Positions 1 through 7,783 of a stretch of DNA of 64,000 nucleotides are shown piece by piece. Under the pieces are notes generated by a model that worked only from the letters and a program-made list of their open reading frames with translations, was not told where the DNA came from and did no database searches. This DNA comes from Epidermidibacterium keratini (GTDB taxonomy: Bacteria; Actinomycetota; Actinomycetes; Mycobacteriales; Antricoccaceae). Both the position numbers and the translations under genes were made by a program. The DNA lies in NCBI RefSeq assembly GCF_009834025.1, contig NZ_CP047156.1:3184067-3248066 (forward strand). Direction: 5' to 3'. Positions within the stretch are counted from its first letter, which is position 1; each line of letters opens with the position of its first letter.

Positions 1-3000
1 ATGCCGGTAGCCCAGAGATCGGCCATGGTCAGCTCGCCGTACGACATCTGCGGCAGGCCAGGCGCCGCCAGCGGTGAGCCGGAGTCCTCCAGGATCTCAG
101 TGCGCTCTCGCGAGGCCGGGCCGGCTTCCCACAGCGCCTGCCGGCGATCGAGCTCAAACGAGCTGAACGCGCCGGCGGTCGCCAGTGCCTCGACCTGCGC
201 TGCGTTCAGCCCGGTGCGGCGTACGAGGTCGGCGATGCTGGCAAACCGTCCTGCCTTTTCGCGTTCGGCAACGACACGCTCGGCGTCCTCGGTGCCGATG
301 CCGCGCACCGACTGCAGCCCAAGACGTACGGCGAACGCGCCGTCACGACGATGAACACTGGCATCAAACGGCTCGGTCGGCTCCCACGTCAGCGATCCCT
401 CCGTGATCTCCGGATCGCTGATACACAACCGATCTCCGGTCGCTGGCAGCTTGACTGCGCGCGGCGGGCAGACAGCGCAGTCGAAGTCCATCGGCTCCAG
501 ACCGCCGTGTACGCCGGACAGCTGGATGTCCGGGCGGCGTACCTCGACCCCATGGCGCCGGGCATCGGCAACCAGGCTCTGCGGTGAGTAGAAGCCCATC
601 GGCTGCGCCTGCAGCAACGAGCACAGGAACGCGCCGGGGTAGTGCAGTCGTAGCCAGGTGCTGGCATAGACCAGCAGCGCGAATGAGATGGAGTGGCTTT
701 CGGCGAAGCCGAAGTTGGCGAACGCCTCGATCTTGTCGTAGATGCTGTCGGCGAGCGCGCCGGTGACTCCGTTGGCCGCCATTCCGTCGTACAGCTTCTG
801 ACGCAGCCGCCCGATCTTTTCCACGCCTCGTTTGGAACCCATCGCGCGGCGCAGCAGGTCGGCGTCTGCGCCGCTGCAACCACCGACTGCCATTGCGATC
901 TGCATCAGCTGTTCTTGGAATAGCGGGATGCCGAGCGTCCGCTCCAGCACCGGTTCCAGTGAGGGGTGCTCGTAGGTGACCGGTTCGTGCCCGCGTCGCC
1001 TGCGGATGTAGGGGTGGATCGCGCCGCCCTGGATCGGGCCGGGACGGATCAACGCCACCTCGATGACCAGGTCGTAGAACGAGCGAGGGCGCAGCCGCGG
1101 GAGCGTGGCCATCTGCGCGCGACTCTCGATCTGGAACACCCCGACCGTGTCGGCGCGGCATACCTGGTCGTAGACCCCCTTCTCCTCCTTCGGGATGGTC
1201 GGCAGGGTCCAGCGTTCGCCGAGATGATCGGCGACCAGGTCCATGCAGTAGGACAGTGCCGACAGCATTCCCAGACCCAGCAGGTCAAACTTGACCAGAC
1301 GCATCGATGCGCAGTCGTCCTTGTCCCACTGCAACACGGTGCGGTTTTCCATCCGCGCGTGCTCGATGGGGCACACGTCGCCGACCGGTTCACGGGTGAG
1401 CACCATGCCGCCGGAGTGGATGCCCAGGTGCCGCGGAAACTTCAGCAGCTCGTTGGCAAGGGTGAGTACGTCGTCCGGGATGCGATCGGGATCGTCTGTG
1501 TCACCAGTGTTCTCGGCTCGTACGGCGTGCCAGCCGTCGATCCGTTTGGACCAGGCGTCTTGCTGCCCGACGCTGTAGCCAAGGGCCTTGGCCATGTCTC
1601 GCACCGCCGAGCGTGGCCGGTAGGTGATGACGTTGGCGACCTGGGCGGCGTTGTGTCGGCCGTACTTGCCGTAGACGTACTGGATGACCTCTTCACGACG
1701 CTCAGAGTCGATGTCGATGTCGATATCTGGCTCTTCGTTGCGCGAGGCAGAGAGGAACCGCTCAAACGGCAGACCGTAGAGGATCGAGTCGACCGCAGTG
1801 ATGCCGAGGGCGTAGCAGACCGCCGAGTTGGCAGCCGATCCGCGACCCTGGCAGAGGATCTTGCGTTGCTCGCAGAACTGCACGATGTCATGCACGATCA
1901 GGAAGTAGCCGGGAAACTCCTTGTCTTCGATCACCCGCAGCTCACGTTCGAGTCGTTCGTAGGCACCCGGCTGTGTCGGGCTCTCGGGATGTCCGTAACG
2001 CTCCCTGGCGCCGCGCCACGTCAGCTCGCGCAGCCAGCCCATGAGGTCATAGCCGTCGGGCACCGGGATGTGTGGCAACTGGGGTGCTGCAGAGCGCAGC
2101 GGAAACGCGAGCTGCTCGGCAAGCGGGACGGTGTCGGCAACCACGCCGGGGTACGCCGCAAACAGGCGTTGCATCTCCGCGCCCGATCTCAGGTGTGCGC
2201 GGCCGGTCACCGGCAGCCAGCCGTCGAGCTCGTCGAGTGAGCGGCGGGCTCGTACTGCGGCGATCGCCATGGCTAACCGTTGCCTCGACGGAGCCGCGTA
2301 GTGCACGTTGTTGGTTGCGATCGCCTGTGTGCCAGTAGATCTTGCAAGCTCCCAAAGACCGTCGTTGCGTTCGCCGTCGAGTGGAAGACCGTGCGTGGAC
2401 AGCTCGAGTACGACGTTGTCGCGGCCGAAGAGCGATTGCAGCCGGTCCAACTCGCGGCCAGCGGCGGCTAGGCGGTCGGCGCGGTTGCTCGCACCAGCAG
2501 CGCCGAGCAGCTGCGAGTGCTCACCGGCCAGCGCGCGCGGCACGAGACCTTTGCGGCAGCCGGTCAGCACGACCCAGTGCCCGTCGGCACGTGCCGCAAG
2601 GTCGTCAAGATCGTAGACAGGGCGGCCTTTCTCGCCACCGTGAAGCTGTGCGTCGGTGATCGCACCCGCAAGCCGGTGGTATCCCTCTGTGCCCCTGGCC
2701 AGCACCAGCAGGTGAGTGCCCTCGGGATCGGCAACACCGGCTTGCGGGGCGGTCAGCCCCAACGACAGCTCGGCGCCGAAGACGGTCGGGACGTCGTACT
2801 CGCGAGCGGCATCAGCCATCCGCACGACCCCCTGCAGTCCGTCGTGGTCGGTCAGAGCCAAACCGCTGAGCCCTAGCCGCACCGCCTCTTCGACGAGCTC
2901 CTCGGGATGACTTGCCCCATCCAGGAAGGAAAAGTTGGAGTGCACGTGCAGCTCGGCGTACGGCACGACTGGCCCGTCGGGACGGCTGGGTGCGTCATCG

Positions 3001-3167
3001 GGTGCCTGGTAGGCCGGGCGATGCTGGCTCCATGCTGGAGCGTCACCGCCGTCGGGAACGGGGACACCGCGAGGGTGGTCGTGCGTGGAGAGCCGGCGTT
3101 CGAGCTCGGACCAGGAGACCGGCGGATTGTGCCAGCTAATCGTAGATCCCTTCCAGCCACCAGTCAC
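1..3167 (-). CDS. dnaE2: Error-prone DNA polymerase III alpha subunit DnaE2 (partial, 3' end missing)
   Basis: Translesion polymerase of the actinobacterial mutasome, acting with ImuA' and ImuB after DNA damage. The minus-strand frame is open for 1055 codons and leaves the window at base 1. The PHP domain begins near residue 70 with YAELHVHSNFSFLDGASHP. Further on are the C-family core signatures LCQGRGSAANSAVCYALGI and NEEPDIDIDIDSERREEV, then IRPGPIQGGAIHPY and GSKRGVEKIG. The visible end, LTMADLWATG, matches the family shortly before its C-terminus, so only a few dozen residues are missing. I chose the GTG at 3167, which overlaps imuB by 32 bases. A GTG nearer the PHP domain is possible but would remove a conserved-looking leader. 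The overlap suggests co-translation with imuB under the LexA box upstream of imuA'. Confidence 0.95.
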   Translation of the reverse strand, partial: MTGGWKGSTISWHNPPVSWSELERRLSTHDHPRGVPVPDGGDAPAWSQHRPAYQAPDDAPSRPDGPVVPYAELHVHSNFSFLDGASHPEELVEEAVRLGLSGLALTDHDGLQGVVRMADAAREYDVPTVFGAELSLGLTAPQAGVADPEGTHLLVLARGTEGYHRLAGAITDAQLHGGEKGRPVYDLDDLAARADGHWVVLTGCRKGLVPRALAGEHSQLLGAAGASNRADRLAAAGRELDRLQSLFGRDNVVLELSTHGLPLDGERNDGLWELARSTGTQAIATNNVHYAAPSRQRLAMAIAAVRARRSLDELDGWLPVTGRAHLRSGAEMQRLFAAYPGVVADTVPLAEQLAFPLRSAAPQLPHIPVPDGYDLMGWLRELTWRGARERYGHPESPTQPGAYERLERELRVIEDKEFPGYFLIVHDIVQFCEQRKILCQGRGSAANSAVCYALGITAVDSILYGLPFERFLSASRNEEPDIDIDIDSERREEVIQYVYGKYGRHNAAQVANVITYRPRSAVRDMAKALGYSVGQQDAWSKRIDGWHAVRAENTGDTDDPDRIPDDVLTLANELLKFPRHLGIHSGGMVLTREPVGDVCPIEHARMENRTVLQWDKDDCASMRLVKFDLLGLGMLSALSYCMDLVADHLGERWTLPTIPKEEKGVYDQVCRADTVGVFQIESRAQMATLPRLRPRSFYDLVIEVALIRPGPIQGGAIHPYIRRRRGHEPVTYEHPSLEPVLERTLGIPLFQEQLMQIAMAVGGCSGADADLLRRAMGSKRGVEKIGRLRQKLYDGMAANGVTGALADSIYDKIEAFANFGFAESHSISFALLVYASTWLRLHYPGAFLCSLLQAQPMGFYSPQSLVADARRHGVEVRRPDIQLSGVHGGLEPMDFDCAVCPPRAVKLPATGDRLCISDPEITEGSLTWEPTEPFDASVHRRDGAFAVRLGLQSVRGIGTEDAERVVAEREKAGRFASIADLVRRTGLNAAQVEALATAGAFSSFELDRRQALWEAGPASRERTEILEDSGSPLAAPGLPQMSYGELTMADLWATG

Positions 3168-4875
3168 TGCCGTTCAACGCCAGAAGGTAGGCCGACTTTG
3201 CTGTTATTGCTTGGATTCTGTGCAACGTCAGGTGCTTGCCCGCGTCCCACCAGGTCTCGTCGGAGCTCCATGGGCCGGACCATTCGAGGATGTCTTCACG
3301 TGAGTGGTCGCGGAAGATGACCGAGACGGGGTCTTCGCTGAGAAAGCCGCGATCGTTGATATAGAGGCGATCTTTGCTTCCCTGGACGATCACCGACCAT
3401 GGCGGCGACAGGATCCGCGAGGGTGCGGGGTCGGGTAGGCGGCCCGGCCATGGCGCTTGTGGGTCGCGGGCAACCAGCGGTCGCTCACCCCAAGGCGAAG
3501 CGGTGCAGAAGTCGCGTGGACCGCGTCCACCGCTGCGCGTGAGTGTCACGACGGAGGTGTGGTCGAGGATGCTCTGCACCCTAGTGAACGCGCGATGCAC
3601 CCGTTCGTCGGGTCCGCGTGGTCCCCACAGTTCGTCGGCGTACACGCCGGTCCGGTCGACCTCGCGTGGCGCGAACGTCACGGCTTCGATTGCGCCGGTG
3701 ATATTGCCGCTGTCTTGCAAGCCGATCCCTTGCCCTGCAGGCGATGCTGAGTGCAGCTGCCAGCGCACGCGGTCGACGACGTCACCGGCAGTGAACCACC
3801 TCGGGTGTCGCCAGAGCCGTTCAGCAACTGACCCGTCTTCGCCCTCGATGCGCAGCTGCAGCGCTGTGCATACCAGGTCCCGGTCGGCGAGATGCTCGAC
3901 GAATGTGTCGGCGTAGCGGCGTACGCCGAACGCGATCGCGTCGATGCGCTCCAGAGGCGGGTCGATGGGGGCGGTCACGGTCAGCTCCGGCGGGGGAGTG
4001 CGCACTGCGAGGCGACGTCGTTCCCGACCTGCGGCCAGCCGGTGGGCGAGTACGCCGTCTGCGCCGAACCGGGCAGCGACCTGACCGGTCGGAAGTTCGG
4101 CGAACGCGCCGAGCGTGCGTAATCCCATGCGCCGCAGCACATCCGCTAGTTCTGGCCGATCGAGTACGCCGACCGGCAGGTCGCGCAGAAACGTCGGCGA
4201 CTGGCCCGGCGGCACAATGAGGTCGGCTTTGGCGGCTTGGCTCGCCGCAAACGTACCGTCGGCGATTCCGAAGCGAGCGTCGGGAAATCCCAGGCTTTCC
4301 AGATATTCACCGAGCGCGTCAATGAACCGGTCTTCAGCACCGAAATAGCGAGTGGGCCCTCGAGCCGCGGTCGCGCACATGCCCGGCCGGATCGGCTCGA
4401 CACCGGGGGAGACATGCTCGATCGCCGCCAGCAGCGGCTCGAACGCGCGGGCGTCGTACTCGGGCTGGTAGTCATGACAGACCAGTGACGGCAGCCGGGA
4501 CTGGGCATCGCGCCGTCGCATGCCGCGTCGGATGCCGTGCACGCGAGCGGCCGGCGAACAGGCGAGCACCTTACCTGCTTCGAGTACGGCGATCGCGCGA
4601 TCGTCGAGCGGCACCGTCGGATCGAGCGCGACGACCGGCCAGTCGGGGTACCACATCACCAGGATGCGGGGTGCCGGCTCGGACTCAACCGCGTCGAAGT
4701 CGAAGAGCGCTAAGTCAGGCTGGTCGGGGGGCCTGCGATGCTCGCGAACCCGTCGATCGCTGGGACTGGTCTTGCTCTCTCCGGAACCGCTGCGCTCCTC
4801 GGCGCCGTGTGGTTCGGCTGCGCTGGGGTTGGGGCGCCTGCGATGCTCGCGAACCCGTCGATCGCTGGGACTCAT
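3136..4875 (-). CDS. imuB: ImuB, inactive Y-family polymerase-like mutasome subunit
   Basis: DinP/UmuC-like protein of about 579 residues. In characterised homologues it bridges the beta clamp and DnaE2 and is not itself a polymerase. The Y-family fold starts near residue 70 with LVMWYPDWPVVALDP, where the usual catalytic aspartates are absent, as expected for ImuB. A helix-hairpin-helix-like stretch (LADVLRRMGLRTLGAFAELP) and a little-finger-like region follow. The start is set at the ATG of 4875-4873 because it overlaps the imuA' stop as ATGA; an upstream ATG at 4941 would overlap imuA' by 70 bases. Oddity: the first 50 residues contain SPSDRRVREHRR twice, 35 codons apart, encoded by a perfectly repeated 37-mer, and the chosen start codon lies inside the repeat. 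I could not identify a clamp-binding motif with confidence. Confidence 0.9.
   Translation of the reverse strand: MSPSDRRVREHRRRPNPSAAEPHGAEERSGSGESKTSPSDRRVREHRRPPDQPDLALFDFDAVESEPAPRILVMWYPDWPVVALDPTVPLDDRAIAVLEAGKVLACSPAARVHGIRRGMRRRDAQSRLPSLVCHDYQPEYDARAFEPLLAAIEHVSPGVEPIRPGMCATAARGPTRYFGAEDRFIDALGEYLESLGFPDARFGIADGTFAASQAAKADLIVPPGQSPTFLRDLPVGVLDRPELADVLRRMGLRTLGAFAELPTGQVAARFGADGVLAHRLAAGRERRRLAVRTPPPELTVTAPIDPPLERIDAIAFGVRRYADTFVEHLADRDLVCTALQLRIEGEDGSVAERLWRHPRWFTAGDVVDRVRWQLHSASPAGQGIGLQDSGNITGAIEAVTFAPREVDRTGVYADELWGPRGPDERVHRAFTRVQSILDHTSVVTLTRSGGRGPRDFCTASPWGERPLVARDPQAPWPGRLPDPAPSRILSPPWSVIVQGSKDRLYINDRGFLSEDPVSVIFRDHSREDILEWSGPWSSDETWWDAGKHLTLHRIQAITAKSAYLLALNGSDWWLEGIYD
4731..4872. 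repeat. Perfect 37-bp direct repeat, period 105 bp, inside the 5' end of imuB
   Basis: Copies lie at 4731-4767 and 4836-4872 and are identical over 37 bases. The 105-base period equals 35 codons, so both copies are read in the same imuB frame and each gives SPSDRRVREHRR. The linker between them is rich in Glu, Gly, Ser and Pro and looks unstructured. This looks like a short dispersed element caught in a coding region rather than a conserved ImuB domain. Confidence 0.85.
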
Positions 4876-5573
4876 GGCACTACTCGCAGAGTTGGAGGTT
4901 CGGCGTACGGGCGGACCGAACCGTCTGCCGCTGGCAGCCACATTCGCTGGGCGTCCGTGCCGCTTTTGCCGACGCGGGTGACCTGAGCGTGACGTGCTGC
5001 GAGATGGCCATGCCCGTCAGGGCGCATCCCTGACCAGACGCTGTCGGTGACCGATAAGCGCATGAACGCGCCGGGCCAGTGTTCACCGAGCACCAGCAGG
5101 GTGCTGCCGCGCTGACGCATCCGTGCCGCGATGCGGCGTACCGCCTGATCCGCCGGACGGTGCGGCGGCCGGATCGCGACCACGTCGACCGCGTCCGCGA
5201 CGGTGGACAGCACTTCTAGCCATGCGTGGCCGGGTTCGGGGATGAGTGCGAGCCGGTCCAGATCGATGCCGAGCCCGGCAGCGGCTTGCGCCCCGAGGTC
5301 GGGCAGACCGATCGCTGCTGCCCAGGCGCCTTCGCGGCTGACCTGCGCCATCAGGGCCAGGGCTAATGAGAGAGATGACTCGATCAGGTAGCTCGCGCCA
5401 GCCCGAAGGCCCGGCTCGCCTAGTACGCCGGCAAGACCTGGTAGCACCGGGATCAGCTGGTGGTTGACCTCGGTGCCGGGGGCGACCTGCGCGTGTCGAG
5501 CGCTGGAACGCAACGCCGAGCCGCGGATCAGCGGCAGGTCGGCGAGAGCAGAGGAACCAGCGTTAAGGGCCAC
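4872..5573 (-). CDS. imuA': ImuA'-like mutasome accessory protein (RecA-like fold)
   Basis: First gene of the three-gene mutasome cassette; 233 residues. The protein resembles a shortened RecA core: ELTPGLRAG-type Walker A glycines are replaced here by LGEPGLRAGASYLIESSL, and a beta strand ending DLDRLALIPEPG follows. No full Walker A (GxxxxGKT) is visible, consistent with the actinobacterial ImuA' branch, which is divergent. The assignment rests strongly on the order imuA'-imuB-dnaE2. The GTG start at 5573 lies 11 bases after the SOS box, so the transcript is probably leaderless or has a very short leader. A TGATAG stretch just upstream of the GTG could serve in the -10 region. The stop overlaps imuB as ATGA. 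Confidence 0.85.
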   Translation of the reverse strand: MALNAGSSALADLPLIRGSALRSSARHAQVAPGTEVNHQLIPVLPGLAGVLGEPGLRAGASYLIESSLSLALALMAQVSREGAWAAAIGLPDLGAQAAAGLGIDLDRLALIPEPGHAWLEVLSTVADAVDVVAIRPPHRPADQAVRRIAARMRQRGSTLLVLGEHWPGAFMRLSVTDSVWSGMRPDGHGHLAARHAQVTRVGKSGTDAQRMWLPAADGSVRPYAEPPTLRVVP

Positions 5574-5583
5574 CTATCAATGA

Positions 5584-5599
5584 TCGAACAAGTGTTCGA
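5584..5599 (-). promoter_or_regulatory. LexA SOS box upstream of imuA'
   Basis: The site TCGAACAAGTGTTCGA matches the mycobacterial/actinobacterial LexA consensus TCGAAC-N4-GTTCGA at all ten fixed-half-site positions I can check. It lies 11 bases upstream of the imuA' GTG, so bound LexA would block the promoter of the whole imuA'-imuB-dnaE2 unit. Confidence 0.92.
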
Positions 5600-5649
5600 A
5601 CATGGCAAGTCCGAATATCTCACTCGATATCGAGCCGAGGTGAGCCCGA

Positions 5650-5745
5650 TGCCGAGCTGGCTCGAACCTTGAGCCGGCGGCGTGAACTCCGAGCCGAGCT
5701 GGGTGGGATGAACCCGAGCTGAGCTGGGATGAACCCCGATGCCGG
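5650..5745. repeat. Degenerate GAGCYGAGCTGGG/GATGAACCC repeats in a gene-free stretch
   Basis: The gene-free interval 5600-5863 between imuA' and the DUF222 gene holds three to four imperfect units of about 20-25 bases. The clearest pair is GAGCTGGGTGGGATGAACCC at 5696-5715 and GAGCTGGGATGAACCCC at 5721 onward. No open frame with coding character or RNA gene is apparent. Confidence 0.5.
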
Positions 5746-5863
5746 GATCTGGGAGGAACAGATTGCCAGACGTGGCGGACGGACTGTCACCGTGGTTTGG
5801 TCATCGCGACCTCGTAGCGCCACTCGGGGCATCGTCACCCCGGCGCTGCTGGGCTTGGCCCGC

Positions 5864-7441
5864 TCACCCTGCTCTGGCGAGGGTGGTGTGGACTGAGTGC
5901 CAGCGCCTGTGGGGGTCCCACCATTGGGGTCCTCGTACTTGGGGTAGGCCGTTGGTCATGCGGATGTGCCAGCCGTTGGTGCCGAGGGTGCGGTGGTGGA
6001 ACCAGCACAGTAGGACGCCGTTGTCGGTGTGCGTCTTACCGCCGAGGGCCCAGTCGTGGACGTGGTGGATTTCGCACCACGCTGCTGGGGTGTGGCAGCC
6101 GGGGATGATGCATTCGCGGTCGCGGGCGATGATCGCGCGGCGCTGGGCTGCGTTGAAGATGCGTCCGGTGGTCTCGATGGAGATGATCCGCCCGGTCGAT
6201 ACATGAATGACTCGCTGGATGGTGCCGATGCAGGCGATGCGTTGGGCGGCGTGCCAGGAGGTGCGCACATCGAGTCCGTCGAGGTGTGCCCAGCCGGACT
6301 GGTTCTCGAAGTCCTCAGCACTGATGGTGACCACTAGCGTGGGTGGCGCGCCGCCGAGGGCCGGGGCGTCTGCCGCGCCGGCGGCGAGGTTGAGGATGGC
6401 GGCGAGGGCGTCGTGGCGTTTCTGCGGGCTGGTGCGCTCATCCGGCGGCAGCAGCTGCTCGCTGTCACTGTCCGCGTGGGAATCTTCGGCGTCATGGTCG
6501 GCACCGAGTTCCCTCTCACCCGCTGCGGCAGCCGCCGCTTCATCGGTAACCGTGTCGTGGTCGAAGTTGGTGTCGGCTTTGGTGCTGCGCGGGTTGATGA
6601 TCGCGCTGAGGAGGCGTTCGAGCTGGCTGGCGGTCTCGGGCATCAGGTGCCCGTTGATCGGTACCAGCCCGTCTTTGGGTTTACCGAGCGTGAGCCCGCG
6701 TCTGGCTAGCGCGCGTTTCTCCGTTGGCTCGGCGCCGTCGGGATCGGCGTAGGCGGTGATGCGCCGCGCCAGCGCAGCGAGGTCGTCCGCATCCAACGGC
6801 GGCAACCCGGCGCTGCCCGCATCGTGATCGCCGCTAGCGTCCTCGCTGCAGTCGAGGCCGGCATCATCACTCTCGGCGGTGTGGCCTGTGGTGGTGTTGT
6901 TGGCGTGCCCGCGGGCATAGCTGGCGAGGATCTGGTCGGCTTCGGCCAGGTCCTCGGTGGAGATCCGCGCCGCAGCCTCGGTGAGCGGTCTGGTGGCGGC
7001 GAGAAACGTGGCGGCGCTGATCGCGCCCTCACGCAGCGCAGCAGCCAGCTGCGGGAAACGTCCGGGCAGTAGCTGACCGGTGGTCAGACAGCGTTCGCGA
7101 CCGGTGACCTTCGCAGCCCCCATGAGTGTGCGCGCGGTCTTGCCACTGCACAGGGTCGCGGCGCGCACCAGCTCAGCGGCATCCTTCGCACCGAGCCGCG
7201 TCGTCAGGCGTTCGTCGCGGGGCGCGTCGTTGCGGGCGTGGACCTGCTCGATCGCCGCCACCAACAGCGCGTCCGACAGCCGGGCGAGCTGCCCGCCGAG
7301 GCGGAGCGTGGCGATGAGCTCACGGTCAGAGAGAGCTTCGGTGGCGAGCTCGCCGATCACCGCGCTGATCGTGGGGGTGAGTGAGCGGCGGGCAGCGGCG
7401 AGCGCGGTCACTGCGCTACGCTCCACTACCTGTTCGCTCAT
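5864..7441 (-). CDS. DUF222 / 13E12-type protein with C-terminal HNH nuclease domain
   Basis: Member of the large actinobacterial DUF222 family (REP13E12 proteins in M. tuberculosis), about 525 residues. The N-terminal half is Ala/Leu-rich and helical. The C-terminus carries an HNH motif: CIIPGCHTPAAWCEIHHVHD, followed by GGKTHTDNGVLLCWFHHR, with the expected Cys pairs and His-His. Nuclease activity is inferred from this motif; the biological role of the family is not established. I chose the ATG at 7441 because TCTAAT lies 7 bases upstream, the spacing of a leaderless promoter; longer starts at 7471 (ATG) and 7504 (GTG) are possible. It is more divergent than the pair at 34263 and 62208, and repeat elements lie just upstream at 7602-7749. 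Confidence 0.85.
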   Translation of the reverse strand: MSEQVVERSAVTALAAARRSLTPTISAVIGELATEALSDRELIATLRLGGQLARLSDALLVAAIEQVHARNDAPRDERLTTRLGAKDAAELVRAATLCSGKTARTLMGAAKVTGRERCLTTGQLLPGRFPQLAAALREGAISAATFLAATRPLTEAAARISTEDLAEADQILASYARGHANNTTTGHTAESDDAGLDCSEDASGDHDAGSAGLPPLDADDLAALARRITAYADPDGAEPTEKRALARRGLTLGKPKDGLVPINGHLMPETASQLERLLSAIINPRSTKADTNFDHDTVTDEAAAAAAGERELGADHDAEDSHADSDSEQLLPPDERTSPQKRHDALAAILNLAAGAADAPALGGAPPTLVVTISAEDFENQSGWAHLDGLDVRTSWHAAQRIACIGTIQRVIHVSTGRIISIETTGRIFNAAQRRAIIARDRECIIPGCHTPAAWCEIHHVHDWALGGKTHTDNGVLLCWFHHRTLGTNGWHIRMTNGLPQVRGPQWWDPHRRWHSVHTTLARAG

Positions 7442-7601
7442 GTGTTCGATTAGATCAGTCGCCACCGACATTGACCGGACGCAAACCGACCGAAACTGCG
7501 ACACATGAGGCGGTTGTGGTTAATGGTGCGAGAGTGGCGTGTCGCGTTACCGCATCGTTATGAACGGCCTCGATCGAGACGGTTCTTCGGCTGGCGGACG
7601 T

Positions 7602-7749
7602 GGTCTCGACAGCCGGGCCTCGCCCCAGGGGGCTCGTCCCTGCTAGACCACCGATAGGGCGCGGGTGCGTCGCGCGTGCGCCGGCGGGCTGGTCTCGAGG
7701 TCTCGACGGACGCTCACTCGCTAACGCTCGCTCACTGCTCGACCACCGA
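7602..7749. repeat. Two palindromic GGTCTCGAC...GACCACCGA elements
   Basis: The 279-base gene-free interval 7505-7783 contains two elements, at 7602-7654 and 7699-7749. Each starts GGTCTCGAC and ends GACCACCGA, with variable palindromic cores (CGCCCCAGGGGGC-type and ACGCTCACTCGCTAACGCTC-type). They are the same family as the elements at 33752-34102, 35685-35737, 36262-36486 and 63600-63652. Confidence 0.8.
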
Positions 7750-7783
7750 AATCGGGGTCGGCCGCCGAGATCGGGCGGGGTGG

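Noticed and set aside
966-2240. Long open frame on the plus strand (424 codons)
   Set aside because: It is antisense to conserved dnaE2 motifs; GC-rich actinobacterial genes often leave long open antisense frames.
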